The notes: generated from the letters alone by a model not told the origin. A DNA stretch of 64,000 nt from JAGVSR01 sp963825555 (GCA_963825555.1 CAWGTZ010000018.1:124001-188000); one strand, 5' to 3'. Positions 43,167 through 52,805 are shown, numbered from the stretch's first letter. A program made the numbers and translations.

Positions 43167-43337
43167 ATGGAATCACCCTGCATCAAGGTCTGCGTCATCA
43201 ATCAGCGTACTCGCTTATGCGAGGGCTGTGGACGCTCCATCGACGAAATTGCGAGTTGGTCGGGCTACACCGACGAACAGCGCCGTCGCATCATGGATGA
43301 ACTGCCGTTGCGCGCGAGGTCAGCAAGGAAGGCCTAA
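43167..43337 (+). CDS. DUF1289 small iron-sulfur-like protein
   Basis: The 56-residue protein has the DUF1289 cysteine pattern MESPCIKVCVINQRTRLC and CEGCGRSIDEIASW. The four cysteines suggest a small metal or iron-sulfur site. No function is established. The start at 43167 is the family start; an ATG at 43140 lies in frame. It stops five nt before the first aspartic protease gene, so the two are likely co-transcribed. Confidence 0.85.
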   Translation: MESPCIKVCVINQRTRLCEGCGRSIDEIASWSGYTDEQRRRIMDELPLRARSARKA

Positions 43338-43342
43338 AGTTC

Positions 43343-44050
43343 ATGTTCGTCTGGCTTCTCATTCTGCTCGCAGGTCTGGTGGGCCTCTTCATGTTCCTCT
43401 CTGGGCATGGAACGCCACTGGCGGGCTTCGAGGGCGGCGAGCTTGCATTCGTTGCAATGGGCGGAGCGTTGGCGCTGCTTTATGTGGTCTCGCTGGCCGG
43501 CGATTACCGGGGCCGCGCCATTCAGGCACTGCGCCACGCCGGAATCTGGGTCGGTCTCTTTGCGGCGCTCGTCGTCGCCTATGCCTTCCGCGATGATCTC
43601 GGCCACGTTGGACGCCGCGTCAGTGCGGAGATACTTCCTCCCGGCGCGGCCCTCACCGAGGGAACCACCGAGACCGGCAACCGGGCAGTCCGCTTGCGCA
43701 AGCATCCAAATGGACATTTCGTAGCCCGTGGCGCCGTCAACGGCGCCCCTGTTACGCTCCTGGTCGACACGGGGGCCTCCACCGTCGTCTTGAAGACCAC
43801 TGACGCCGAGCGCGCCGGCATTAACCTTTCCACCCTGAACTATTCGATACCCGTCAACACGGCCAATGGCTCCACGTTCGCTGCCCCGGTACGCATCCGC
43901 TACCTGGCCATTGGCGATATCGTGCTCGATGACATCGAAGCGCTCGTTGCCAAGCCCGGAAATCTTAACGAGAGCTTGTTGGGTATGAGTTTCTTAAGGC
44001 GTCTCAGGTCATATGAGTTCTCCGGAGATTTCCTGACGCTGCGCGGCTGA
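43343..44050 (+). CDS. TIGR02281-type membrane-anchored retroviral-like aspartic protease
   Basis: The 235-residue protein has three N-terminal membrane segments (FVWLLILLAGLVGLFMF and two more by residue 85). A periplasmic clan AA protease domain with the catalytic motif LLVDTGASTVVL (Asp near residue 142) follows, and a C-terminal NESLLGMSFLRRLRSYEF. It is one of two adjacent paralogues. Substrates of this family are not established. It follows DUF1289 directly and precedes the second protease. Confidence 0.85.
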   Translation: MFVWLLILLAGLVGLFMFLSGHGTPLAGFEGGELAFVAMGGALALLYVVSLAGDYRGRAIQALRHAGIWVGLFAALVVAYAFRDDLGHVGRRVSAEILPPGAALTEGTTETGNRAVRLRKHPNGHFVARGAVNGAPVTLLVDTGASTVVLKTTDAERAGINLSTLNYSIPVNTANGSTFAAPVRIRYLAIGDIVLDDIEALVAKPGNLNESLLGMSFLRRLRSYEFSGDFLTLRG

Positions 44051-44102
44051 GGTTTCGGCCCAGATGTCCCGCGGCCCCGATTATCCGTGTGAGGCTCGCG
44101 TT

Positions 44103-44681
44103 ATGAGTTATTCGTCGCCCCCCCGATCGCTGATGAGTGAGACACTTTCCTGGGTGTTCGTGGCCCTTATATGCGCCGGAACCATCATTTACTTCGAGGA
44201 ACTGAAGGGTCTCATGCACACGGCGATGGGCACCGAGCCGGCCCGCGCTGTTGCAGCAACCGCCCCCAGCGAAGGCGGGCCGCAGGATGCGTCGCCTGTC
44301 AATCACAGCGGGTATGTGGTTGAATTAAAGGCCGGTCCGGATGGGCACTACCATGCTACCGCCGAGATCAACGGGCGCGACGTCCAGGTTCTGGTCGACA
44401 CGGGCGCCACGATGGTCGCGCTAACCTATGAGGACGCCGAGAGCGCCGGCATCTTCGTGTCGGAGAGTGATTTCACCCATAGCGCCGCAACAGCCAACGG
44501 AACATCGCGCGTGGCCCCCGTTACCCTCGACAGCATCACGATCGGCGATATCACGGTGCGCAATGTGCGAGGCATGGTGACCGAACCAGGCGCCCTGAGC
44601 GTCACCCTCCTGGGGATGACATTTTTGAGCCAATTGGAGCGCGTAGACATGCGCGCGGGGACGCTCATACTCGAAGAATGA
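44103..44681 (+). CDS. second TIGR02281-type aspartic protease
   Basis: The 192-residue protein has one N-terminal helix (TLSWVFVALICAGTIIYF), a low-complexity periplasmic linker, and the protease domain with LVDTGATMVALTYEDAESAG, ending LLGMTFLSQLERVDMRAGTL. It is a tandem paralogue of the upstream gene with one rather than three N-terminal membrane segments. The start at 44103 has a GAGG ribosome-binding site; an in-frame ATG lies at 44064. It is followed by phosphomannomutase. Confidence 0.83.
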   Translation: MSYSSPPRSLMSETLSWVFVALICAGTIIYFEELKGLMHTAMGTEPARAVAATAPSEGGPQDASPVNHSGYVVELKAGPDGHYHATAEINGRDVQVLVDTGATMVALTYEDAESAGIFVSESDFTHSAATANGTSRVAPVTLDSITIGDITVRNVRGMVTEPGALSVTLLGMTFLSQLERVDMRAGTLILEE

Positions 44682-44745
44682 CCGTTCCCCGATCGGGCGC
44701 ACCCGGTCGGATCCCGATGTTTTCATCTCGCAAAAGGCAACCTCC

Positions 44746-46245
44746 ATGCTGCCCCGACCGCGTGCCGATCTGACACCCAATACGGCCGACTTTGAGCGCC
44801 TGCCGCTCGTCAAGCCGACTGGTTTTCGTGAATACGATGCCCGCTGGCTGTTTCCGCAGGAAATCAACCTCATGGGGCTCAATGCCGTAGGCCTCGGCAT
44901 GGCAACGCTGTTCGCCGAGCGCGGCGTTCCCAAACGCATCGTCGTCGGCCACGACTACCGCTGGTATTCCGGATCGGTAAAGCAGGCCCTGATCACCGGC
45001 CTTCTCGCAGGCGGTTGCGAGGTCCACGACATCGGCCTGGCCTTGTCACCCATGGCCTATTTTGCCCAGTTCGATCTCGACGTGGAAGGCGTGGCGATGG
45101 TCACCGCGTCGCACAACGACAATGGCTGGACCGGGATCAAGATGGGCCTCTCGCGCCCGCTTACCTTTGGTCCGGACGAGATGAGCCGTCTCAAGGAAAT
45201 CGTGCTCTCGGGGGGCTACAAGACGGCGGACGGCGGACGCTACATTTTTGTGCCCGACATGGCTGAGCGCTACATCAAGTCACTGACCGACCGCCCCAAG
45301 CTGAAGCGGAAGCTCAAGGTCGTGGCCGCTTGCGGCAATGGAACGGCCGGCGCCTTCGCGCCGCAGGTGCTTGAAGCCGTCGGCTGTGAAGTCGTGCCGC
45401 TCGATTGCACGCTCGATCACAGCTTCCCGCGCTACAATCCAAACCCAGAGGACATGAAGATGCTGCACGCCATCGCCGAGGCGGTGGTAGCCAACAGCGC
45501 CGACGTGGGCCTCGGGTTCGACGGCGATGGCGATCGCTGTGGTGTCGTCGACAACGAGGGGCACGAAATCTTTGCCGATACGGTCGGCGTCATGCTGGCC
45601 CGTGACATCTCCACCCAGCACCCAAATGCCACCTTTGTCGCCGACGTGAAGTCCACCGGTCTCTTCATGACCGATCCCGTCTTGCTGGCAAACGGGGCCA
45701 AGACCCTCTACTGGAAGACCGGCCATTCCTACATGAAGCGCCACACCTTCGAACAAAAGGCACTCGTCGGCTTCGAGAAGTCCGGCCACTTTTTCTTCCA
45801 GCCTCCTCTGGGGCGCGGCTACGACGACGGTCTCGTCGCAGCCCTGGCCGTTTGTGACATGCTCGAACGCGCACCGGGAAAATCCATGGCCGAACTCAAG
45901 CGGGCGCTGCCGAAGACATACCAGTCGCCAACCATGTCGCCGCACTGCGATGACGAAAAAAAGTACGGTATCGTCGACGAAGTCGTGGCCGAGTACGAAG
46001 CGATTGCGAAGGCCGGCGGCACGATCGCCGGCCAGAAGATCCGTGATCTCGTCACCGTCAATGGCGTCCGCGTGACGCTGGAAGACGGGACCTGGGGACT
46101 CGTGCGCGCCTCTTCCAATAAGCCCGAACTCGTCATCGTGGTGGAAAGCCCGGTGTCGGAGGAGAACAAGATCGCGATCTTCCGCGACATCGAGGCCCGC
46201 CTCGCCAAGCACCCTGAAGTGGGAGCGTACAATCAGAAGCTATGA
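44746..46245 (+). CDS. phosphomannomutase/phosphoglucomutase
   Basis: This 499-residue alpha-D-phosphohexomutase interconverts hexose 1- and 6-phosphates for exopolysaccharide and lipopolysaccharide precursors. Motifs: catalytic phosphoserine in VTASHNDNGWTGIKMG (Ser122), metal-binding DGDGDRCGVVD, sugar-binding GFEKSGHFFF, and the phosphate-binding RASSNKPELVI. The length is a little over the 460 typical of AlgC because of insertions. It sits at the end of the aspartic-protease row with 64 nt of spacing. Confidence 0.92.
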   Translation: MLPRPRADLTPNTADFERLPLVKPTGFREYDARWLFPQEINLMGLNAVGLGMATLFAERGVPKRIVVGHDYRWYSGSVKQALITGLLAGGCEVHDIGLALSPMAYFAQFDLDVEGVAMVTASHNDNGWTGIKMGLSRPLTFGPDEMSRLKEIVLSGGYKTADGGRYIFVPDMAERYIKSLTDRPKLKRKLKVVAACGNGTAGAFAPQVLEAVGCEVVPLDCTLDHSFPRYNPNPEDMKMLHAIAEAVVANSADVGLGFDGDGDRCGVVDNEGHEIFADTVGVMLARDISTQHPNATFVADVKSTGLFMTDPVLLANGAKTLYWKTGHSYMKRHTFEQKALVGFEKSGHFFFQPPLGRGYDDGLVAALAVCDMLERAPGKSMAELKRALPKTYQSPTMSPHCDDEKKYGIVDEVVAEYEAIAKAGGTIAGQKIRDLVTVNGVRVTLEDGTWGLVRASSNKPELVIVVESPVSEENKIAIFRDIEARLAKHPEVGAYNQKL

Positions 46246-46252
46246 GGGTCGT

Positions 46253-46957
46253 CTATCTCCCAGGCGCAAGAATGCCGAGCAGCAACGTGCCATCGGTCTG
46301 CCACGGATCTCCTCCCCCGTTACGTCCTTCACGGATCGCATGAAAATCCGCAACCGGAACGACCTCCGCAAGTCGTCCCGTTGAACGCAGGGTCGCGATG
46401 ACATGGTCACGCTCAGCGTCGATGTCTGACGCTATGTGGTGGGTAATCTGTCCCGTCGTATGACTGAGACCGACGCTGCGGTCGAACGAGGCAGATCCCA
46501 CCCAGAGTGGTGCACCAGTGTTATGGAGGAGCGGCGCCTGCCAGAAACGGACGTGATGGCGTTCGCGTGGCGATTTTCCCGCAACCATCTCGAACGCCAG
46601 GTCCTCCTTGCGTCCGAACAGATAGAGATTGCTGACAGGAGCGTCGGGGTACGGCCGGTCGAGTACGGCGTCGACTGCGATCCTGGCGTCGCTTTCGAGA
46701 GATAGCGAAACGGCGGGATGCCATCCCGCCGCGTTCATGATCGTCCGGACATCGTCCTTCATGCCCACAAGCGCTACATTGAGGGGATCTCCCGGAATGC
46801 CGCTTGCCGTTTCGGTGATCCCTGGAACGCCGTCGAGCCAGGGATGTTTATGAGAATACCGCTCCCACCAAAGTGGCATGAAAAAATAGGCGACGACGCC
46901 CCACGAGGCGATGACCACCAGGCCAGCTCCCAGCAGATGCTGCATCCGGACCGCCAT
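46253..46957 (-). CDS. LssY C-terminal domain protein, membrane-anchored
   Basis: The 234-residue protein has an N-terminal helix (LLGAGLVVIASWGVVAYFFM) and an LssY_C-type domain with DPLNVALVGMKDDVRTIMNA, PYPDAPVSNLYLFGRKEDLA, and RHHVRFWQAPL. LssY_C domains occur in proteins of unclear function associated with phosphatases and the envelope. The start at 46957 has a GGGAAC ribosome-binding site. Convergent with phosphomannomutase, divergent from the OmpA-family gene. Confidence 0.8.
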   Translation of the reverse strand: MAVRMQHLLGAGLVVIASWGVVAYFFMPLWWERYSHKHPWLDGVPGITETASGIPGDPLNVALVGMKDDVRTIMNAAGWHPAVSLSLESDARIAVDAVLDRPYPDAPVSNLYLFGRKEDLAFEMVAGKSPRERHHVRFWQAPLLHNTGAPLWVGSASFDRSVGLSHTTGQITHHIASDIDAERDHVIATLRSTGRLAEVVPVADFHAIREGRNGGGDPWQTDGTLLLGILAPGR

Positions 46958-47138
46958 GAGTTGTTCCCTTTGATTGAAGATAACCCTCCTCCAACTGGAT
47001 CTCCAGCGGCCAGATAATTCGCGCGCTAGCCAAAAGGATATGAGTTCCACGCATAATGACAGTCTTTGTTGTGCTTATTGCTTGACACATGGGGCCATGC
47101 TTGCGAGCCTGACGGCCATTCTTTATGCGGAGGGATCG

Positions 47139-47909
47139 ATGCAGAGGCAGCGCCGTGACGAAGACGACCTGATGATCCCGATCGTATTCGTGGTTCTTGG
47201 TTTCTTTGCTCTGCTTGGAATCACCGGTCAGCTGTTGGGTAAATACCTGACACACCGCAACCCCATCGTCGCAACGGCACCCCAACCCGCCGCCGAACCC
47301 AAGCAAGCAGTGGCTCCCCCCGCAACCACCCCGGCAATTGCCACGCCTCAACCTGCTGCGCCTCCGGCAGCCGCCGCCAAACCGCCGCCCCCACCTCCGC
47401 CGGTCAAAGCCGTGCCGGCGAGCCCGCCGCCGGTCGCAGCTCCTGCATCTGGCGCGCTCGCCAAGCTGGCCCTGGACGGCGGCACAGTGATCGAGGCTTC
47501 CGGATCAGGCGTCGAGAGCAAGCTCTTGGGCTTCATCAAGGATCCGAACTCGGCAATCGACAAGGCGACGTGGTTCGACTTCGATCGGCTCAATTTCGAG
47601 ACGGGTTCGGCAAAATTGACGGCCGACTCGAAGGCCCAGGTCGACAACATCGCCGCGATCCTCAACGCTTATCCGGCCGTGAAGATCAAGATCGGCGGAT
47701 ATACCGACAACACGGGGAACGCAAACTTCAACCTGAAGCTTTCCGGCGATCGCGCAAAGGCGGTGGTCGATGCGCTGACCGGACTTGGCATTGCGGCCGA
47801 CAGATTGGAGTCGGAAGGCTACGGCTCCAAGCACCCCATTGCAGATAACGCGACGCCGGAGGGCCGCGCCAAGAACCGCCGCATCGCGGTGAGCGTCCGG
47901 GCGAAATAG
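47139..47909 (+). CDS. OmpA-family peptidoglycan-binding membrane protein
   Basis: The 256-residue protein has one N-terminal helix (IPIVFVVLGFFALLGITGQ), a long Pro/Ala-rich periplasmic linker (about residues 45-110), and a C-terminal OmpA domain. The domain shows the peptidoglycan-contact Asp in IGGYTDNTGNANFNLKLS and the Arg in GRAKNRRIAVSVRAK. It resembles inner-membrane-anchored OmpA/MotB-like proteins rather than a barrel, since no beta barrel is present. A GGAGG ribosome-binding site precedes ATG 47139; in-frame sequence before it is unlikely to be coding. Confidence 0.85.
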   Translation: MQRQRRDEDDLMIPIVFVVLGFFALLGITGQLLGKYLTHRNPIVATAPQPAAEPKQAVAPPATTPAIATPQPAAPPAAAAKPPPPPPPVKAVPASPPPVAAPASGALAKLALDGGTVIEASGSGVESKLLGFIKDPNSAIDKATWFDFDRLNFETGSAKLTADSKAQVDNIAAILNAYPAVKIKIGGYTDNTGNANFNLKLSGDRAKAVVDALTGLGIAADRLESEGYGSKHPIADNATPEGRAKNRRIAVSVRAK

Positions 47910-48110
47910 AGACGGCGCTAAGGTCGCTCGCGGCTATGCCGGGCCGCATTAGGCGATCCCGCGCGTTGCGCGCGACACGGGCAACGGGCTTGCCCATTGA
48001 GAGCCTCCGGCGAGCCGGGGCCACCGAGTTGTTGGGGGCGCTGGTGCTGGCGCGCCGACTGCGCGATACTGAGGCGCAAAACCGGCCCGCCTTTTCTGGA
48101 AGCCCCCTCC

Positions 48111-48800
48111 GTGGTCCTCGACACCTTCCCGCTTCTCGATCTCATCGCCCTTGGGTGGTTCGTATCCATAATCGCCGCCTACGAGTTCATCTCAACCCGC
48201 CCTCGGTTCTACACGACTTCGATCGCTGCCTACGTCCAGAACCATCGCCGTGACTGGATGATCGAGATGAGCAATCGCGATAACCGCATCGTAGACGGTC
48301 AACTCCTCGGGTGGCTCGTCAACGCCAACGCGTTTTTTGCTTCCACGACCGTCATCGTCATCGGTGGTCTGGCTGCTCTCCTCAGCTACGGGGATCAGGC
48401 GCGCCTGATTGTGGAGTCGCTGCCCTACGCATCGCAGACGTCCACAACGCTCTGGGAGGTGAAGGTCATCTTTCTCATGATGATCATGATTTACGCCTTC
48501 TTCAAATTCGCCTGGGCGTTCCGCCTATCGCATTACACGGTGATGATGATGGGCGCGACGCCGGCCCACGATAGCCCCGACGCCGAGGGACGACTTCGTC
48601 ACGCCTACCGGACAGCCGAGCTTCTGGGACTAGTCGGCAGTCATTCGAATTTGGGGCTGCGCTCGTTCTATTACACGATCGCCGGCCTCATGTGGTTCTT
48701 CCACCCCTTCGCCTTCATGGTCGCCACGACCTGGGTCGTGATCATCCTTGTCCGGCGCGACTTCTACTCCCACTCCCGCGCGATCCTCCGCGGTCCATGA
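48111..48800 (+). CDS. DUF599 membrane protein
   Basis: The 229-residue protein has four membrane segments: LLDLIALGWFVSIIAAYEF, FASTTVIVIGGLAALL, VIFLMMIMIYAFFKFAWAF and MWFFHPFAFMVATTWVVIIL. The characteristic HRRDWMIEMSNRDNRIVDGQ motif lies after the first helix. No function is known for DUF599. There is no upstream ATG, so I propose GTG 48111 (VVLDTFPLLD); a TTG at 47997 gives an implausible extension. Confidence 0.8.
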   Translation: MVLDTFPLLDLIALGWFVSIIAAYEFISTRPRFYTTSIAAYVQNHRRDWMIEMSNRDNRIVDGQLLGWLVNANAFFASTTVIVIGGLAALLSYGDQARLIVESLPYASQTSTTLWEVKVIFLMMIMIYAFFKFAWAFRLSHYTVMMMGATPAHDSPDAEGRLRHAYRTAELLGLVGSHSNLGLRSFYYTIAGLMWFFHPFAFMVATTWVVIILVRRDFYSHSRAILRGP

Positions 48801-48803
48801 GTA

Positions 48804-49646
48804 TCAGCCGACAAGGCTCCAAAGAAAGCGAAGTGAAACGATCGCCAGGAAGACCGCGAAGGCGATTTCGAGGCGGCGGCGCGGGATGGCATGGGCGACA
48901 TGCACGCCCCACGGTACAGCGAGCATGCTCGTGGGAATAACGAGGGCGGCGGCGAGCACATTCACATAGCCGAGCGAGAACGGCGGGCGTCCTTCTACGC
49001 TCATGCCGGCGATAATGTAGCCCACCGTACCCGGTATCGAGATGATCGGACCAAACCCCGCCGACGTCGCAACTGCGGTATGAATCGGAACCGCATAGAG
49101 GGTCAGCAGCGCAACGATGAACATGCCACCGCCGATACTGAGAAGGGCGGAAAGCACGCCGATGGTAAAGGCTGCCGCGTCGAGACCTCGCGTAACCGGC
49201 ATGGTGTCGCTGAGTCTCCACTCATCCCGGCCAAACGCCATCTTGATCGCCATGGCGCCACCGGCGACGACCCAGATCCATTTCAACGCCGTGCTGTCCA
49301 CGGCGCCGGCTATGAGGACGCCGAGCATCACGCCGGCAGCCACCCACGGACCGAGACGACGGACGACGTTCGTGTCCATGGCGTTCTTTTTCCAATGACC
49401 TCGCGCGGATCTGAGTGAAGTCGGCACGATGACGGCCAGCGACGTCCCGAGCACCATGTGCATGCGGACCGCCTCGTCTACTCCGGCTTGCCGGAAGACC
49501 TCGTAAAGGACAGGCACAAGGATAGCCCCGCCGCCAACCCCCAGGAGGCCGGCGAGAAAGCCTGTCACCATGCCGCCAGCCAGGAGGGCAAGGACAAAAG
49601 GATAAAGACTGGCAATATCCGTTAGCCCCGGCATGGAGGCGATCAT
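48804..49646 (-). CDS. TauE/SafE-family membrane transporter (putative sulfite exporter)
   Basis: The 280-residue protein has about eight helices, with the family motif GFLAGLLGVGGGAILVPVLY in the first repeat and the second-repeat LLSIGGGMFIVALLTLY. Members move sulfite, taurine metabolites or other organic anions out of the cell. Its ATG overlaps the TGA of the upstream dusA by four nt, so the two are translationally coupled, an odd pairing functionally. A second start, MPGLTD, lies at 49634. Confidence 0.85.
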   Translation of the reverse strand: MIASMPGLTDIASLYPFVLALLAGGMVTGFLAGLLGVGGGAILVPVLYEVFRQAGVDEAVRMHMVLGTSLAVIVPTSLRSARGHWKKNAMDTNVVRRLGPWVAAGVMLGVLIAGAVDSTALKWIWVVAGGAMAIKMAFGRDEWRLSDTMPVTRGLDAAAFTIGVLSALLSIGGGMFIVALLTLYAVPIHTAVATSAGFGPIISIPGTVGYIIAGMSVEGRPPFSLGYVNVLAAALVIPTSMLAVPWGVHVAHAIPRRRLEIAFAVFLAIVSLRFLWSLVG

Positions 49647-50641
49647 TCGGCAGCCGGCACGAGAGCGCCCTCGCCTTCAGCCACCGCCATCGCTTTCTTC
49701 AGAACCTCCACGCCCGCACCGGGACGTTGCCCATCCTCGCTCAGGATGCGCCGGAACTGGCGCCCGCGCGGTCGACCGTGATAGAGCCCCAGTACATGCC
49801 GCGTGATGTTGTTGAGCCGTCCGCCGTTTGCGATCTGCCGTTCGATGTGCGGGAACATACGCTCCAGCGCCACACGTCGGGTGACAGCCCTATCCGCTGC
49901 GCCGAAGAAGCGACGATCCACGTCTGCGAGAATGTAGGGCTCGTGATATGCCGCGCGCCCCAGCATGACGCCGTCGACGTGGCGTAAATGCTCCGCACAT
50001 TGGTCGAGGTCCATGATACCACCGTTGAGCACGATGGTGAGATCGGGCCGCGCAGTCTTGAGACGATAGACGCGACCGTAGTCCAGCGGCGGGATTTCCC
50101 GGTTTTCTTTCGGCGACAAGCCCTTCAGCCACGCCTTGCGCGCATGCACGATGAAGGTGGTGCAGCCCGTGGACGCCACCGTCTCGATGAAACGTTGGAA
50201 GTCAGCCTCTGCGTCTTGATCGTCGATCCCGATGCGGCACTTCACGGTTACGGGAACGGAGGTGGCCGCGCGCATCGCAGCAACGCAGTCCGCGACCAGT
50301 TCAGGCTCCGCCATCAGGCAGGCGCCGAATCGACCTTCTTGCACGCGGTCAGATGGGCAGCCGACATTCAAGTTGATCTCGCCGTATCCGAAATCCGCCC
50401 CGATGCGAGCCGCCGAAGCGAGCTTGGCCGGATCGGAACCGCCAAGTTGCAGTGCCACGGGGTGCTCGGCCGGATCGAAGCCCAGAAGCTGGGCCCGCTT
50501 TCCGTGCAGGATCGCCTCGGCCGTCACCATCTCGGTGTAGAGCAGCGCATGCCGCGTCAGGCCACGATGGAACAAACGGCAATGCCGGTCCGTCCAATCC
50601 ATCATGGGGGCGACACAGAAGGTGTGGCTGGAAATGGTCAT
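49643..50641 (-). CDS. dusA: tRNA-dihydrouridine synthase A
   Basis: DusA reduces uridines in the tRNA D loop using FMN and NADPH. The 332 residues show the N-terminal SHTFCVAPMMDWTDRHCRLF, the catalytic cysteine in LNVGCPSDRVQEGRFGACLM, the FMN phosphate site in NGGIMDLDQCAEHL, and GVMLGRAAYHEPY. The signature MMDWTDRHCR distinguishes DusA from DusB/C. It is translated together with the downstream TauE gene through a four-nt overlap. Confidence 0.95.
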   Translation of the reverse strand: MTISSHTFCVAPMMDWTDRHCRLFHRGLTRHALLYTEMVTAEAILHGKRAQLLGFDPAEHPVALQLGGSDPAKLASAARIGADFGYGEINLNVGCPSDRVQEGRFGACLMAEPELVADCVAAMRAATSVPVTVKCRIGIDDQDAEADFQRFIETVASTGCTTFIVHARKAWLKGLSPKENREIPPLDYGRVYRLKTARPDLTIVLNGGIMDLDQCAEHLRHVDGVMLGRAAYHEPYILADVDRRFFGAADRAVTRRVALERMFPHIERQIANGGRLNNITRHVLGLYHGRPRGRQFRRILSEDGQRPGAGVEVLKKAMAVAEGEGALVPAAE

Positions 50642-50854
50642 CCTGTTAAGGCTGGTTCGGAATGCCGGCGGCGAATGATGCGTCTTGTCCGCCGCCCTAA
50701 ATAGCTCCGGGTTGGTTATATCGCCTGTGCGTGCCTCACAAGCCCTGATCGCATCATCGGCTGAATTCTGCCGGTCCTGCGCGCCCTATCTTGGGCCGCC
50801 GCTTTCGTGCATTCTAGTGCGAGAAACTTTCGTTCCGCATTCAAATCGTTTGTG

Positions 50855-52591
50855 ATGGACCGCCGCATGCCGCCGAAGACTTTAGCTCAAAATTTTTCAA
50901 TGCTCCCACACGCACTATCTTTCCAACGGGATCCATCGACTGGGCTACTTGGTTGGGCTGCAGCATCTCTCAGAGCCGCCCGGAGCATCACATTAGCGCT
51001 CGCCTGTCTGGGCACCCTGTACCCACTCTCCTCGCGCGCGCAGGAGACCGCTGCAAATCCGCAACTCAAGGACCGCATCGAGGCCCTGTCCCAGCCGGGG
51101 AACCGAACCGTCGATGGCAATGCCATTGCGAGCCATACCTTTTTGCCAAAGCTCTATGCTGCTCTGGGCTACGATCTCGCCTGGACCAACCCCGAGGCGG
51201 TGGCTGCGCTTTCGCAGATGATTGCGCGCAGCTGGGAAGATGGTCTCATATCCTCCGATTTCCACGCCAATTACGTGAACGCTGCGGCCGGAGGCGCGGA
51301 CCCGGCTTCAAACGTGATCGATCGCGACATCGTCCTCAGCGATGCGCTGATCCGTTTGCTCTATCAACTCTATTTCGGGAAGGTCAGTCCCAACGGCGTC
51401 GATCCGAACTGGAACTTCGCGCGCCCCGTCGCAGGAGAAGACTCCGCGCAGGTCATCGCATCCAGCCTGAAATCGGGACAGATCAAAGATCTCGTCGACA
51501 AGATCCGTTTGAACCACCCACTTTACACGGAGCTGAAGGCGCTCCTTCAGCAATACACCCAGTACGATGTCGCCGGGGGCTGGCCCGAGATTGCCGCCGG
51601 GCCTGTGCTCAAGCCCGGTCAGACCGACCCACGCGTCCCAAGCCTGCGTGAACGTCTGCGGATCACCGGCGAGTACCAGGGCGGCAGCGTCACGAATCCG
51701 GAGCTTTACGACGATGCCATCGTTGCAGCCATAGAGACGTTCCAGGCCGCCAGCGCACTGGAACCCGATGGTGTGCTCGGCCCCGCAACCCTTTCCGAAC
51801 TCAATGTTACGCCCGCTCAGCGGGTCGAACAGATCCGCGTAAACATGGAGCGTGCCCGTTGGATCCTACGCACCCTCGGGCCGGACATGGTCGTGGTCAA
51901 TGTGGCCGGCTTCTACCTCCATGTCTTTCTCAAAGGCGAGAAAGTCTGGACGACCCGCGTGATCGTGGGGCAGTCCTATACCAAGACGCCAGTTTTTACA
52001 GAGTTGATGAAAACCGTGGTGCTTAATCCGGACTGGACGGTACCGCGCAGCATCATTCGAAACGAAATATTTCCAAAGGCCGCTGCAAATCCCGGCTACC
52101 TTGCCGCCAACAACTACTATCTAGCGGACACGTCGGGGCGCCGGGTCGGAAACGTTGACTACTCGCAGTGGACGGCCTCCACATTTCCATACCGGGTGGT
52201 GCAGAAGCCAGGCCCGCGCAACGCTCTCGGCCTTGTGAAATTCCTCTTTCCCAACTCCTACTCTGTCTACCTGCACGACACCCCCAACCGGCAGCTGTTC
52301 GCCAAAGCCGGCCGCACATTCAGCCACGGCTGCATTCGCGTAGAAGATCCCCTGAAGCTCGCCGAGATCATTCTCTCAGACCAGCTGGGATGGGAAAGGG
52401 CCAAGATTGATGCGGCTGTTGCCACCGGCAAGCTTCAGTCTATCGCACTGCCCAAGCCGCTACCTGTCCTCATCCTCTACTGGACCATCGATCCCTCGCC
52501 CGTGGGGGGTGCCTTCTTCCACCGCGATATCTACGGCCGCGACGCACGTCTCCTGAAGGCACTCAACGCGCCATTCCAGGCGCCGCGCTAA
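50855..52591 (+). CDS. L,D-transpeptidase (YcbB/LdtD type)
   Basis: The enzyme forms 3-3 crosslinks in peptidoglycan. Starting from ATG 50855 (GTG 50807 is in frame), the product has a late signal (ITLALACLGTLYPLSSRA), a scaffold domain, a peptidoglycan-binding PGB domain around DDAIVAAIETFQAASALEPDG, and the YkuD catalytic domain. The active-site signature is AGRTFSHGCIRVEDP. The length (about 578) fits the YcbB class. 3-3 crosslinks are abundant in Hyphomicrobiales. Transcribed alone. Confidence 0.88.
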   Translation: MDRRMPPKTLAQNFSMLPHALSFQRDPSTGLLGWAAASLRAARSITLALACLGTLYPLSSRAQETAANPQLKDRIEALSQPGNRTVDGNAIASHTFLPKLYAALGYDLAWTNPEAVAALSQMIARSWEDGLISSDFHANYVNAAAGGADPASNVIDRDIVLSDALIRLLYQLYFGKVSPNGVDPNWNFARPVAGEDSAQVIASSLKSGQIKDLVDKIRLNHPLYTELKALLQQYTQYDVAGGWPEIAAGPVLKPGQTDPRVPSLRERLRITGEYQGGSVTNPELYDDAIVAAIETFQAASALEPDGVLGPATLSELNVTPAQRVEQIRVNMERARWILRTLGPDMVVVNVAGFYLHVFLKGEKVWTTRVIVGQSYTKTPVFTELMKTVVLNPDWTVPRSIIRNEIFPKAAANPGYLAANNYYLADTSGRRVGNVDYSQWTASTFPYRVVQKPGPRNALGLVKFLFPNSYSVYLHDTPNRQLFAKAGRTFSHGCIRVEDPLKLAEIILSDQLGWERAKIDAAVATGKLQSIALPKPLPVLILYWTIDPSPVGGAFFHRDIYGRDARLLKALNAPFQAPR

Positions 52592-52623
52592 CCCGATTGA
52601 GAAATCGAGCCCCGCTGCACCCG

Positions 52624-52649
52624 GCGGGCCGGTCGGCGCCCGCGGGCCT
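52624..52649 (+). terminator. possible terminator of the L,D-transpeptidase gene
   Basis: GCGGGC (52624-52629) pairs with GCCCGC (52638-52643) in a GC-rich stretch, followed by GGGCCTTCTTT, a weak U-tail. It lies directly upstream of the FNR box. Confidence 0.35.
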
Positions 52650-52661
52650 TCTTTCAAACAC

Positions 52662-52675
52662 TTGATATCAATCAA
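52662..52675. promoter_or_regulatory. perfect FNR/FixK box (anaerobox)
   Basis: TTGATATCAATCAA matches the FNR-type consensus TTGAT-N4-ATCAA at all ten specified positions. It lies 131-144 nt upstream of the FNR-type regulator start, so autoregulation by oxygen status is the simplest reading. Confidence 0.85.
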
Positions 52676-52805
52676 TTCCCAAGCAGCGGGGACTTGGCAG
52701 TAATGCGTCATCAAGTAAGCCGCGCCGGGAATGCGCAGCCCCATGCGGCGGCCCAACAACTTCGCGACGGGCAGGTGTCCCCGCGTCAATGGAGCCGGTG
52801 CCGGC

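Noticed and set aside
47997..48110. TTG-initiated extension of the DUF599 gene
   Set aside because: The extra residues are Trp/Arg/Cys-rich, and the family begins just before the first membrane helix; GTG 48111 fits better.
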